Counted from the first letter of the stretch, positions 38,565-50,735 are shown. The stretch is DNA of 64,000 nucleotides from Lasiosphaeria ovina (GCA_033439765.1 JAULSN010000009.1:558001-622000); one strand, 5' to 3'. Numbers and translations are program-made. Notes: a model not told the origin generated them from the sequence alone.

Positions 38565-39454
38565 TCCGCTACTACCTCTCGGAGCGCTCTACCTGCAATG
38601 CGTGCCACCAGTTCAAGATCAGATGCTCGGGCGGGGCGCCGTGCCAGCCATGCCGTGACTCGATGTTTCTATGCATGTACAGCCCGGGCCGGAGGCTTGG
38701 GCAGCCCAAGGGGAGCAAGAACAAGCGGACGCTGATGTAGGGGCAGCAGAACAACCCCAAGCAGAAGCAGCCCGACGCGGCGGAGCAGCTCGTCGAATAC
38801 ACCACCACCACCACCACCACCACCAGCCACGACGCCGGCGGCTACATCACGGCGAGCATGCCGCCGCTCTCGCACCACAGCCACAGCCACAGCCACGCCG
38901 AAGCGGCAGCAATGGACATGGAGTACGACCTCGACGGGTCGTCGACCAGCGGCGGCACGGCGGGAACGCTGGAGGACGAGCTCGACTTTGACCGGAGCGC
39001 CATCCTCGGCGTACCGTGGTCGGTGCCGTTAATGTTTGCCGGCGTGGGCAGCCGCTCGCTGAGCCTGGGCACCCGACCCGAAGACGCACACCCCACGCGA
39101 GTAAGTCTTGTCCCGCCTTGGCCGCTTGGCCGCTTGGCCGCTTGGCGGCAGAGTCAATTCTCTCTTGTTATTGCTCGGCGCTGACTCTCGGCCTCTGTCC
39201 CCCTTTGGCCAGAAAAGTGGATGGCTGCAGCGCTCACCAGCCCGTACCGCGGGCAATCATATTCGTTTGACGCGTCCGACGTGTTTCACGGAGGCAGCGC
39301 GTCGACAGGACCCGTCATGCACCACGGCAGCCTGCCGCCGATCGACCCGGCGCCGGCGCCGGCGGAGCTGTTCCAGACGGGGTCGGGGCGGTCGTCGGAG
39401 GCGTGTTCGGCGGGGGGCGGGTCGTCGCCGTACCAGATACGCCAAGATGTCTAG
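38565..39454 (+). pseudogene. Zn2Cys6 transcription factor, truncated and frameshifted
   Basis: CNACHQFKIRCSGGAPCQPC, continuing RDSMFLC, gives C-x2-C-x6-C-x5-C-x2-C-x6-C exactly as in the binuclear zinc cluster. PKGSKNKRTL follows, as in pathway-specific cluster regulators of the AflR type. A TAG follows at 38,737, then an acidic, His/Ser-rich region (EYDLDGSSTSGGTAGTLEDE). An intron with GTAAGT at 39,101 and CCAG at 39,212 leads to a second exon (SPYRGQSYSFDASDVFHGGS) ending TAG at 39,452. Splice phase does not fit without an indel. It may have served the decayed PKS locus. Confidence 0.75.
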
Positions 39455-40401
39455 AGTTGAACAGGTAATAGCAGCAAGATCTTCTTGAGGCAAAATTGTT
39501 AAGGCGGTCGATATTGTCTTAGGATTGACGGAAGGACATTCAGATTGTAGATAATGTATCAGCAGTGCTGCTGCGCACTGTCTCCCAAAAAAAAACTTCG
39601 GCAACAGGATCAATGCTGGCCAGTTTTGGCTGAGTCCATGAACAGAAAGGTAGACGCCAGATGTCTTGTCTATTGAGGGTAGGAGGTGACTCCCTTTTTA
39701 TGCCCAAGAGCACCGCGCCTGGGCCCATCTCCAGGGTCGTGGTCAACGCCTCCAAGAACCCCTAGTTGAACCGGCTGATGCGAAAACTTCAGACGGCGCG
39801 GCCGCGCTGGGCCACTAGTCGAGTGCGATATCGATATCCACAGGCCCTTGTCCGGGCTACGGGGACGGCGGAACGAGACAAGGGCGTTAGGCCTTATCCT
39901 TGGCATGGGGGTTGTGGTACTCTCAGAGCTTATTGCCGGTAATGGCTGTGGGGACCGACAGGGGAATGGCGACGATCCAGCGCAGTCAGTTGTCGGGCTG
40001 AAAACGACATGTCGGCAGGAATGCCGGAAGCCAACCTCCGAGTCGTGAGCCCCGTCAGTTTGCCACTAGAACTCTTGGGTGGTCGAGAGGCGTGAAAAGC
40101 AAGGGCGTACCAGGGTGTCGAGTGTTCAGCTCTCCATTGCACAAGCCTCGTTACGGACACGGCCCTTGTCCTAGGAATCTCAGGTACCATCGGTGGCTTG
40201 CAGCCTGCAGCAATATGTGATGCGAGATCAGAGAGCGACAGCGCGTAGTACACACTCGCCGGTGATCCTTGCACTTGGCTGGTGGTGCAGACCGGGGCTT
40301 TGGGTGCAGGGGCCTCTACACTACTGCGCTGCGGCATGCTGTTAGCACCATCTGAGGGACTATTAGGGTTAGAGGGACTTGGTAGTCAAGGCCAGCGGCT
40401 G
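39455..40401. other. No supported gene
   Basis: A 135-codon minus-strand frame (39,930-40,337) with helical text such as VYYALSLSDLASHIAAGC has mixed composition and no recognised domain; it could be a remnant. This is the left flank of the helicase transposon. Confidence 0.3.
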
Positions 40402-40407
40402 AAAACC

Positions 40408-40429
40408 CTTATCTCAGCAAGCTCAGACC
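40408..40429 (+). repeat. Left terminal inverted repeat of the helicase transposon
   Basis: CTTATCTCAGCAAGCTCAGA plus CC; perfect inverted match to 46,606-46,627. Just inside, CAGACCTCTTTTTCAGGCG (40,426-40,444) is itself repeated inverted at 40,571-40,589, giving a possible subterminal transposase-binding site. Confidence 0.85.
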
Positions 40430-40989
40430 TCTTTTTCAGGCGTAGAATTGAAGGAAGGTGCCTGCGGCACCCCCCATAAAAAATGGCACCCTAGACCGCA
40501 TTCGTATCCTGTGACCCGCAAATTTTTGGTGTGGCTCAGATAGACCCACTTGGACCCACATTGCTCAGAACGCCTGAAAAAGAGGTCTGAGAGAGAAATG
40601 TTGCAGTAGTCGGATGGAGGGATACAACTGCCATACAAATCCAAAAAATGGTGATTTGTTTTCCTTCAACTGCGCAATATCACCACATCGCATCAATATA
40701 AAAATATATGTCTGAAGATGCTGAGAAGCTTATGAGTCGAATGGTATAATTTTTATGTCTTCATTATTGGTAGAAGTGTCAAATCTAGCTCCAAACGAAA
40801 AATTAGATAGACGTCGCCAACTTCTGAACGGTAGCTTCATCCCAACTATACTACTAATATTGGGCTAAAAAATCTGAAAATTTACATATAGAATACCCTC
40901 GCGTAGGGCATCCTCCGTATGTAATTTTTTCCTCCTATAACCTACCTCTTCCTTTCGACCTTTCAGAAGACCGCCTACGGCGCCCCAAA

Positions 40990-43267
40990 ATGGACGAAAA
41001 TACGGATAAAAAACGCATTAACGATGTGATCTATAAGATCATAGGCGCAAAGGAAGCCCGCTAGGGACAGGTTAAGGTAGTATATCGGCTCGTACACTAG
41101 AAGAAGGATACGGTCCTCGTCGCCGTAACTGGCTACGGCAAAAGCGCCGTATTATACGCCTTCTCGGTACTTACGATACTTACTACAGTATAAATAGTCC
41201 CTCTTACGAAGCTAGGCGAGAACTAGCGGGATGATATTACCCGGGTAGTCCCTTCTTCGAAGCCTATCTAGATTGATAGTAATACCAACCTCAAGGTCAG
41301 CCCCTTTTTACCCCTAACCCCTAAATGAGGCTAACTAATTTATCTAGAACCCGAACGTTTAGAATAAAGTTAAAGCTAGCTAATATAGTTATATACTTCT
41401 AAGCCCTAAACAAGCTATTAGCCCGAAGTTCAAAACGGTCCTTCGTAATCCCGATTTTTATAGTAAGCTTGGACTCTTCGCTATAGATAAACTTTATATA
41501 ATTAGCGAATGGCGAGAGTTCCGGGAGGAATTCACCTATTTATATACGTTAAGGGCGTTAATACCGAGAAGAATTTTATTCTTTAGCTATACGGTAACGC
41601 TAGATAAGGACAACCAGGTATATATACTCAAGTATACCGGCTTTAATTAGAGAAATCTCCGAATAATCCGTATATCGATCGATAGGCCCGAGATTACGGT
41701 TATCCTACTACTATTAATGAGGAAGGTTATTACGGATTTTAGGCGCCTTTATTTCCTTGTGGAAGGATCTAAGCCTAACGAAGCCCGGCTGATAAAAAAA
41801 ATAATTATATATATTAATAGCAAGCCTAAGCTGATCCTGGCCCGGTATATCCTTCTTAAATACCTTCAAAAGTCCTGTGGCTTTATAAGTTAGTTTGTAG
41901 CTAAGGTTATACGCCGGTACGATATAGATATACGCCTAACCGACTAAGAGATTATCTTTAAAGACTTCGCGAATAGAGATACCGATTGCCGTATTGTCCT
42001 CGCCTCTGTATCCCTCGGTATGGGGATGGATATACCCGATGTGTAGCGTATTGTTCAGTTCGGTATACCCCCGGGTTAAAGTCTTTCAGATATTTAGTAG
42101 CGTTTTAGAAGAGTAATACGAAAGTGTAAAGGTTAGGGGGAGGCTTATTTATTTGCCCCCTATTACCTATTTGATTACCTAGGGAGTTATGATAAACTAC
42201 TACCGAAGCCGAGAGGGCCGCCTGTAAGAAGAGCCCGCCGCCAGCCTTATATGCCAGCTATACCTAGTCGTCTTCAGAACTAACTATAGCTTGTTAAGTA
42301 GGATGACGATGCCGTTAGTGAAGCCGGTAGCGATGTATCTATTGCTTTATAAGCTACTGATGTCTCTTAAGCTGTTATTCCTGAGCCAGTCGATACGGAA
42401 TTTAGGGGCTTATTTGACTACCCTGAGCGGCTCAAATGGACCAAACCTAATATTGTTGCTCGGGAAAAAATGGATCTAATATTCCTCGGTTTTCTTAACG
42501 CCACCTGCTTCTGTGAGTATATGCTCAAATACCTTTAAGAGCCTACGGATGACCCTGGGCTCGAATATAAGCGCCTAGTCGATTAATAACTCTATTGTAA
42601 TAGTTGTAACCATATACTTGGTCGAATTCCTCCCTTACCCCCTCGCTAATAGGGAGAAAACAAACTATAAGCCGGCTCCTTTTCCGGTATTGCGTTAGAT
42701 TAGTTGTCTACGTGGTGTAAGGAGCAGGCTCAGGCTCTCGTGCCCCCTGAAAGAAAGAGATTTGACGTGATCTCCGAGATGTGGATGGACGAGAGGCTCT
42801 AGGTTATAATTATAAGGCTATATAAGTCCTGGGGTAAAAAGGAGCTTCCTTTTACTGACTGGGAGGGCCTCGTTATAAAGGTCCCGGCACTTAACGACTA
42901 GGAATACTAAGACGAAGAAGGCGAGGATCTGGTAATGTTTTTACTCGTATCTATTGATAAGATTCACGAGCTTTGGGGTGCTTAGAAGAAGAAGAAGGCC
43001 GACCTTCGTGCCTTAAGGACTTCAGAAGGCGGTATTTCTCCCGATATATTACGTAAGCGGGTTAGAGAGCTATCTATTGACTCTCCTACCGCCTTACGGT
43101 CTCGTATATAGGGCGCGTATATGCCGCAGCGAAGCCGTATATATAACGTAGAAATGCCGCACCTAAGCGGCTCTCGCCTACCTACCTAACTTAATTACCT
43201 GCCTTGGGCGTATTTCTATAGCTTATTAGATTACTCGTCAATTTATATATCATTCCCTACAAATTGA
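40990..43267 (+). pseudogene. RecQ-like superfamily 2 DNA helicase of the transposon, RIP-damaged
   Basis: From ATG at 40,990: TVLVAVTGYGKSAVLYAF is motif I (Walker A, about 41,113-41,165); LFAIDKLYIISEWREF is motif II (DExH-like, about 41,475); ILFFSYTVTLDKD is motif III (about 41,570); SVSLGMGMDIPDV and IVQFGIPP are motif V (about 42,005-42,070); RFRRVIRKCKG is motif VI (about 42,100). A ~380-residue C-terminal extension with acidic and basic tracts ends at TGA 43,265. Stops at expected Trp/Gln and one frame change near 41,310-41,450. RecQ enzymes unwind duplex DNA using ATP; here it would serve transposition. About 760 codons is long for the core alone. Confidence 0.8.
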
Positions 43268-43465
43268 GGCTCTATATGGACCAAAATGAGGCTCTATATG
43301 GGGTATATGGCAGCCCCTAAGCGTAAAAAGGGGCTCCCTAAGGGCAAAGAAAGGGGTCCCCTACGTATAAATGCTACTAATCGTCTTAAAGTAAGCCGTT
43401 AAGCGTTATTTATTTATACTATAACTATTTATTTATACTATAACCGCTACTAAGCGCTCTGCTAA

Positions 43466-46290
43466 CTAGTCGCCCGTGAGATTAATAGCCTGTACCCAGA
43501 AGTCATCTTCGGCATCGAATAAACGTAGGCCCTCTTCGCCCTAGTTAATTTCTCCATCCTTAGTGCCACTTAGTATAGTCCCGGGGATAAGACGCTGCTC
43601 TGTAAGGTCCTTAGGCTTAATAATAGCCTTATTGAAGTTATCAAGCTTTTCTAGTAGTATTTGTTGCCCTCTCTTAAAGATATTAGGGGTATTAAATGCT
43701 TTAGGGCGGTCCTCCTTATTATTCCGCTTGGTAATACTATCGTTATATAGCTTATATGCGTACGAAATGATGTCTACTATAGGGTCGCCGGCCTTGTGTG
43801 TTCCCTTCTGTTTACTCTCGAAGAGAGTCTTAACCGACTTACGAATGGTGGTTAGGAAGTTCCCGTTCAGAGCTAGCCGCGAGAAGGTGGTATATATATC
43901 GTATATTGAGTTCTTGTTGTACTTGATATCTAGCGTATATGAAGCGTTGATGTATTTAAGTATAAGATCGATGGCCTTATAGCCACTTCCGGCTATTGTA
44001 TAACGAATTAGACTGCCCTTTAGAATCGCCCGTATCGTATGCTCCTCGCTAATACGAGGGTGTAGAAGCCAGGCAAAATATAATATCTCGGGGCCGTAAT
44101 TCGACGACCTTCCTCCCTAGAATAATAATAGTAGAATCGGTATAATATCCCTGAGGGTGCCCTAGTCACCGTATCGAATGGCCTTATGAATGATGAAGAG
44201 GATCTTAGTATACTAGAGAAGCCGGTACTGGCTTCTGAACTCCTTATTAATAATATCGCCCTCTATAAGGTCGGAATAACGCCCTATCCAGGCGTTATAG
44301 GTAAATAATTTCTCCCAAATAGTATTAATAGCGTCGTTAAGAATATCGGGGTCTAAGCCCTTTAGTAAATCGAGGACCGTTTCGACGTTGAGGTTATTAT
44401 CGGTATTGATCTGGTTTTTCTTCTTTAACTCGTTAAGAATGAAGGCCAGGATTCGTATACTATAACCGTGTATTAATAGAGGTATAACCTAGTAATATTT
44501 TATATTATTCTTCGTAATATTCTTACCCCGGTAAAAAAATTGAATATTAGAAGAAATAATAGTATTGGTAACGCTATTTTTATCGTTACTAGTATCCTAG
44601 AAAACCCTAAATAATATCTTAATATAGTTGAGCTCGATATGAAAGAAAGCGGGTATAGGAATAAGCTACTTCTTTTACTCCTACTTCTCGTTAGCCTCTA
44701 GTTAAGAGAGCTTAATACGGCGAATAAAGGAGGTTGTTTTTATATTACCGTAAATAAGAGTGAGGCGTTCATCGATATTAGACTATTGATCAAGTCCAAG
44801 CCTGCGTTTGAAGAGCTCTTCGTGTAATTTATATACGCCGTCGATAGTTCCTTCGTCCTCAAATATAATACCGAGCTATAGGTATAGAGAGGTATTATAT
44901 TTGACTCTCTTGACGATAGGTATATTAGGGACGTTCTTTATGAAGATCTTTATAAGAGCCTACTTTACGAGCTACTTTGAGGTATTATTAACGGTCTCTC
45001 GGCGCGGTAGGATATAATCGATAATCATCCTCTTCGTAATCTTCGTTCGAGGCCGGAAATTGGCTTTCTGAATAGCTCCCCCGAGCTCTAGGTACGATAT
45101 AATATAGGCCGTTATAAGATTGATTATCTCGTCTTTCTTCCCGCCAACTAGCTCTCTTATTCGGCTTATGAAGTTAAAGTTATCGTAGACTATAATACTA
45201 TTCGGATCCCGAGCTACCTTCTTAATATTTTCTTTAGCCCTCTCTACCATCTCGTTTAGTATCTTATTTAGGGTCTAATATAAAGGGATAAGGCCGATAT
45301 GTACGAGAGTCTCTATTACGCGCCTTAGTGTGCCGTTCGCGAGCATATATAGGCCAAGAATATCTCTTAAGAAAGAGCTGTTATTACGTACATAGCCGCC
45401 TATAAATAAGGAGGCGAGTAGGAAGATTTGGGGGCTTTTCTCGTCGTCGAAGTCTATATTTGCCAGTTCTCTTTAGGTTATACGCTATTATAATATTAGA
45501 ACCATAATAGGAGAGAGACTCATAGGAATAGGATAAAGGGCTATAGGAATAGGATAATAACCTATAGGAATGGGATAATAACCTATAGGAATAGGAGACA
45601 TACCTAATTCTATAGGACCTATAATAAAAAGGTTACCAGATTCGGGGCTTCCTTTTTGAGGGTTGGCCAGGCTTCTTGGAGAGTGTTTTCGAGCTAGGTA
45701 GTATTATAGACTTGTATAATAGTTATAGGTACTATAGACTATCCCTGAAAAGGCTTAAATACACTAAAAGCCGGCTCCTTGATTAAGCTCTTCATCTCCC
45801 TACGTATAGTGGTACTAAAAGACCCCGATTCGACAACGTGATTATCGCTAGCGACTATAATACCCTATAACTTGAGGGTATCGCGAATGGCAGGGTTTAT
45901 TAGAGCCTATACGAGTACCTGAGTGCGTACCCCGGCATTTGGAGTGCCCTCTTTAGTCCATCTAAAGAGGAAGGCATCGAGGTTATACCTCTAAGACTCC
46001 TCGCCGTGCCGGCGTATACGTTAATAGTTATATTTCCGCTCTATTAACTATAACCGAATGGTTTTCTGAACGATATTATTAGCGGGATGTACCGAATCGT
46101 CTGACTGGTCGTCATCTTCGTCATCTTCGTCTTCTTGTTATAAGGCTTCTATAGCCTTGGTAGGTGAGCTGGTGAGTCTAGGGGTGCTGCCTAGGCTAGT
46201 AAGCTATGAGCTCTCGTTATGCCCGCGTAGGGGCAATACCTGGCTGCCACCTGAAAGGCCGGAATTATCATTTTCTGGCGCGTCAGACAT
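43466..46290 (-). pseudogene. DUF6589-like protein, candidate transposase of the element, RIP-damaged
   Basis: ATG at 46,290 (MSDAPENDNSGLSGGSQVLP), an acidic linker, then helical text. Near 45,190-45,100 IIVYDNFNFISRIRELVGGK followed by KDEIINLITAYI is the most conserved block, typical of fungal DUF6589 proteins (YDN.NF..R.RE...G). The C-terminal region 43,990-43,466 reads SRLALNGNFLTTIRKSVKTL, FESKQKGTHKAGDPIVDIIS and ends FWVQAINLTGD, TAG at 43,466. About 940 codons. A catalytic DDE triad could not be assigned by eye. Its position next to a terminal inverted repeat supports, but does not prove, a transposase role. Confidence 0.65.
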
Positions 46291-46605
46291 GATCTATTAA
46301 CAATATTAGTACCGGAATGATCAGAAAAATCCGCGCATTCGAATGACACTAACAGCTTGGTTTTGCGATCAGTTCTGCTGCTTCTGAATGCCCGGAAATA
46401 ATTGCAGGTGGTGGTTTTGGCGACGCCCTTACGGTCCAGGGCACATTATACACTCAGACTAGTATAGTGGCTCTTCTTCCCGGGTGTTGTGATTGGTTCA
46501 AATGTCTATTTGTGGGTCATATATGGGTCAATGTCCCCTAAAATCTAAAAAATCGGGGCCGCAGGGCACCCACTGGGGCGCAGCCCCTCTTTGAGCCACG
46601 GTACT

Positions 46606-46627
46606 GGTCTGAGCTTGCTGAGATAAG
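46606..46627 (-). repeat. Right terminal inverted repeat of the helicase transposon
   Basis: Reverse complement of 40,408-40,429 without mismatch; followed directly by AAAACC. Confidence 0.85.
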
Positions 46628-46633
46628 AAAACC

Positions 46634-47930
46634 CCACGTTAGAAGTTAGAACGCGTCCCATCTGATCTGCGTGCATCCTTGCCAGGGCGTGCCCCGTTCC
46701 TGCGCAGGAGGCTGACGGAGGAATGCCGCCCGTTCCGTTGTATCAGCAGCCGAGCCGAGTGGAACAAATGGTTACTACATTTGTCCTGTTTTTCTGCCGC
46801 CAGAGCCGGCAAAAGCCAGCGTCACAGTCATCTTGGCTCCCGGCCGAGGCACCGTCCGCCCGCGGGAAAGTGGGCCGCGTTTCCCCATAGAGATTTGGCT
46901 TGGCCCATAGGAGACCTTGTAGCTCTGGTGGTGTGGAAGGCTTGCGGTCTTCCAGCCGGCCATAAAATAACCGTCGGTCCCACAGGATATGTGTGATGAG
47001 GGATTTCCTTAGCGATCAAGAGCAGTTCCAAAAACCACCCCACAATTCCCCCAACCTCCCCCGCGGAAGCAGAGCCTGCGAAATGTCTGATAAGTGTCCA
47101 AGCTGCGATGGGCGGGGGCTGCCAGGTGGTGGATGCCCGGGTTGTGGAAAGATAGCATGAACAGATGTGCCAATGGTAAATACAATAGCTTCAACCCTCC
47201 CAATACCCTAATTACTAAATGTGTACCCAAGCTTCCAATCATCCCACTATGGCGGTCGTCGCTTACAACACATTTACAACAATTCCATTACTCGCCATTT
47301 ATGCATATAGTCCAAGCAGAAGGTGGTTCTCGGCATTAACTGGGGCCCATTCGCTAATGACCTCTGATGTCGCAAACATAAGGGTAAGGGTCCACCCCCG
47401 ACACTCTGAAACTATTTCGACCATCGAATACCGCGCTGTTGGAGATGTCAGTTCAAAATTAGCAGAGCATGGCAGGATAGCATACAATCCAGACATCTTT
47501 GGACTTATCACGTCGTGGCCATTTCTACGAAGCATTTCCGACCCAGCCGCACGCCTCGGCAAACGCCCCGATCTGCATAATTAGATATGCAGAGTATGGC
47601 TTCCCCGACCGCGTTGACATAGTTTTCACTTCCGATGGTGTTGCTGGCGACGCTGTGCCGGGGCCTAGTCGAAGCCAGAGCGGCGGAGAGGAATGGGGGC
47701 ACCAAGCAGCAGCATCGCACCCTTTTTTAAAAGTTCGGTATACAGCTCCCGCTTTCCGACGCCGTACGTCTTGGCGGCCCATGCCGACCACCCCAGGCTC
47801 AATGCCCGCGCCATGCTCGTAGCCATGAACTTTGGCCAATGGGACTCGCCCGATAACGTCCGTCCCGCGCAAGTTGCAACCTTTGTCCCAGCTTGCAGAG
47901 TGCTTGAGGGTCTTATCCGCAATAAGCTCA
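46634..47930. other. GC-rich stretch without a recognised gene
   Basis: Open frames on both strands (for example 47,219-47,584 plus) have natural-looking patches such as VAYNTFTTIPLLAIYAYS but no recognised domain. The right flank of the helicase transposon. Confidence 0.3.
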
Positions 47931-47944
47931 TTGTAAAGCCAAGG

Positions 47945-48110
47945 GAATGGCCAAGTTTCTGCTCAAACTCGTCGGCGTGCTCAGTGTGTCCATGGTCATG
48001 GCCGACGGCGTGCTCACGCCTGCTCCATCGGTTCTGGGCGCCATCTAGGGCAACTCTTTCCTCAGCTGCTCAGTTTTGTGTTTGGCCTGGCTGATCTCGG
48101 TGTTGATGGC
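47945..48110 (+). pseudogene. HAK-type potassium transporter fragment
   Basis: The plus strand reads MAKFLLKLVGVLSVSMVMAD, then GVLTPAPSVLGAI and a TAG where Gln stands in the family. GVSMVMADGVLTPAQSVLGAIQG is the signature of fungal HAK/KUP high-affinity K+ transporters, spanning a transmembrane helix and its loop. A hydrophobic stretch LISVLMAFILFCAQ follows at about 48,090. Only about 35 residues are clear; full proteins have about 800. Confidence 0.7.
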
Positions 48111-48639
48111 TTTCATTCTCTTTTGCGCTCAGAGGAACCGGGCGTGTATGACCGCACCAGCCGATTGCGAAGGAAACTGCCACAACAACGAGAAGCTGGC
48201 GTGCGCGGAGCGGGCGGCCGCGCTGGCCCATTCTCTGGCCTCCAACGGGCATCCTCGCCGTCGAAAGCCGCGTCGCAGAGCTTCCACGAGGGGCTCGCGG
48301 CCGAGCTCAAGACGCGGTGCCGTCTACGGGCACGCGCAGCGGCTAACCCAGCTGTGGCATCCCCACTTGCACCTGTAATGCTGAAGGACAGCCTGTCAAA
48401 AGAAACACGGCGCAGCAAAGTATTACACGCAGGCAGAGGGAAAACACGTCCCACCGTTAATAGTCCTTCTCATGTCGCAAGCCACGTCGCTCTGCCCCAA
48501 AACGCCTCAACGGCCGAGCGCAGCTATGAGGTTTGCAAAGTCTCTGCTGCCAACGATGAGCCGCGTGTGCTGACCGACGGGCTCGTGCCCTAGGGATCCG
48601 GGGCCCTGTTTCCCTACAACCCCGAGATGTACGACTCCC

Positions 48640-48895
48640 GCGCGCGTATTCGATTCTGGGAACGGGTTTCTGGCCTCTGACACCACCGGGGACTACCTTC
48701 AACCCGCCAGAAGACATCATGGCCGACTACAAACGGTTTCGCTAACATCTCCAACGAAGACCCCAATGCCGCCTCTGCCACCGCCACGCCACAGCTGGAG
48801 CGCCATGACAGGGGCAAGATGGACCCCGTCACCCGTTGGTTTCGCTCCTTTCTCGAGGGCGTTTTTCAGGGCGGAAGAGATCTCTAGTGTTACTG
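48640..48895 (+). pseudogene. Unrecognised fragment with a conserved-looking C-terminal motif
   Basis: PTFNPPEDIMADYKRFR-like text (in changing frames) is followed by ANISNEDPNAASATATPQLE, RHDRGKMDPVTRWFRSFLEG and VFQGGRD, ending at a TAG. Natural composition and a compact motif suggest a host gene fragment. Family not recognised. Confidence 0.35.
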
Positions 48896-49179
48896 GGTCG
48901 GCGGGCACTAGGCACCGCGTAAGCCACGCAGCTCGTCCGGTAATGCCGGTCTCGCCACGGGCCACATCCGATTTCCCCTTCCGAATTCCCCAGAGCGCGG
49001 TCGGCAGGCGAGAGCGGGAGGTTTAGCTACCACGAACGCGCCGCCTAGGCGCCCCAAGAGTAGGGCGACTGGGTTGCTCTTACTGGGCGCGCCGCGCTGC
49101 AGATGACGGCCCGCATGCGCGCTGCCCATGGCGCGGCGCCTCGGCCCGCTGCGCACCGCTTAGACACCGCGCCTTAGCG

Positions 49180-49450
49180 CGCTCTGGAGCTGGCCAAGGA
49201 GAACGAGGGCGACGTGCAGTTTGTGTCGCTGCTGGCCTGCTCAGGTATCCAAGCTGCAGGGCCTTAGGCCCTAGAGTGCGGCAAGACCCGCTGGATCAAG
49301 GTTGCCACGTTCGAGGACACGGGCAAGTGCAAGGGCTACGGCAGGGTGAACTTCGAGGAGGCGGAAGCGGCCGAGTGGAAACCTCAGCGCCGCGTGAGGG
49401 AGATCATGAACAGGGCTCTGCAGATGCGCCCGGCCTGCTGGGCGACGTAG
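49180..49450 (+). pseudogene. RRM RNA-binding protein fragment
   Basis: WIKVATFEDTGKCKGYGRVN followed by FEEAEAAEW matches RNP-1 of an RNA recognition motif (G-K-x-K-G-Y/F-x-x-V-x-F), the second half of an RRM, with a preceding strand region (ALECGKTRWIKVATF). Upstream LAKENEGDVQFVSLLACSG may be from the same protein. A basic tail RRVREIMNRALQM follows. In-frame stops on both sides. Confidence 0.5.
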
Positions 49451-50200
49451 TTCAAGTCGTTCCCTCGCGCAGATCCGCGCCTTCGCGGACTGGAATGATC
49501 GGTACCATAAAGGTTACCTACGACTTATTGATGGGACTATGAATCCACTGCTACCGGGCTACAGAAGCTCCTGGACCGTCGAAATATATTGAAAGTTTAC
49601 AGTAGGGAACAGCAAAATATGCACAGAGCAACAGTGGAGGCTCGGTGTCGAGTAAAAACCGTGCTAAGACCGTGGTGGTGGCCGTAGTCAAAAAAAAGCA
49701 ATCATGTTGTCGTCGAGTTCCTCTCTTTGGCCCGGGCCCCCCTGAGAGTACTTGGTCAAAATCCGCTCTGCTGTTGACTAGCTGCCTGATAGAGAAGCTG
49801 GATCTGGATGCGGCACCGCTCGAGGACGACTTGGTGGGCGGCTTTCAGGGGAAGGGGGTGGGGCAGGAATGTATCTTACGTTACGTACGTACGGCCTTGC
49901 TGTCTGTCCCCAAGAACTGTTGCATACTGGGCCCACTTTGGAGTGGCCCGTTTACGGGTGCTGATCTACGCCAACAACTTTTTGACCTCGTTAAACGTAA
50001 CAGTTAACAGCCCGATTCACCGCTTCGCGCATCAATTACGAACCGCGCATCCCGCGCACTACGTACTACGTAACGAAGCCTACCAGTACAACGTCACGAC
50101 GTCAACGAGACCCACTTACCGATATACGCGTCCCTCGCGTCGATGCCTACCTAGGCGCACCGCCGCCACGAGGCCGGCCCGCAGCGAAACCACGTCGTCA
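49451..50200. other. No supported gene
   Basis: A 120-codon plus frame at 49,645-50,007 has no recognised domain. TACGTACGTACGG and GCGCAT/ACTACGTACTACG simple repeats are present. Confidence 0.3.
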
Positions 50201-50735
50201 ATATCAATCGCACCGAGCCAGTCCCGGACATGCCGCCCTGTCGACACGGCAGCCAGGCCCCCGGGTACACGGCGAGTACATCAAGCAACACCTGGCCCGC
50301 AGTAATGCCGCCACGACACTCCTCCACAACTTGCCTTCACGGTAGGCAGTAGCTCCGCGCTCGCCGTTACCACGCAGCTGGCCCGCAGAGGGCACGAAGC
50401 TCTCGCCGGCACGAAGACGGTGCGGAACATCCACGACAATCCTCCATATAGCTCCAAGACCCGGCAGGTACAGCCGCCGGTCCCGGGCATACCGCCCTAC
50501 GAATATACACGGCAGGAAAGAACCCGGGCACACATTCCTCACCTACCGCGGCCGCAGCGTACCAGCTGCCGGCACGCAGGCACGCCGCCTCGCAACAGCG
50601 GGTAGGCACGTCGTCAAACATCACTCGCGCCGAGCGAGTCCCGAGCATACCTCCCTTGCAAAGCATGCAGGCCGGACCCCGGGCACACACAGGCACGGCA
50701 GCATGCCGCCCTGTGTAGGGCTTCATGCCCCGGAA

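Larger units (their letters stand above)
40402..46633. mobile_element. 6.2-kb DNA transposon encoding a RecQ-like helicase and a DUF6589-like protein
   Basis: Element 40,408-46,627, with AAAACC on each side (40,402-40,407 and 46,628-46,633). The terminal inverted repeats are 22 bp, beginning CTTATCTCAGCAAGCTC. Subterminal regions share weaker inverted motifs (TGCCTGCGGC/TGCCCTGCGGC, GACCCA). A helicase gene runs inward from the left and a DUF6589-like gene from the right, convergent with a ~200-bp gap. Both are heavily RIP-mutated; the outer ~400 bp on each side much less so. The helicase-plus-second-gene layout recalls AcademH-like elements, but Academ elements are usually described with shorter target duplications, so the superfamily is left open. 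Confidence 0.75.

Noticed and set aside
40408..46627. Calling the element a Crypton, Helitron or standard RecQ telomere-linked helicase
   Set aside because: Clear terminal inverted repeats and a flank duplication argue against Crypton and Helitron; no telomere repeat or subtelomeric context is visible.
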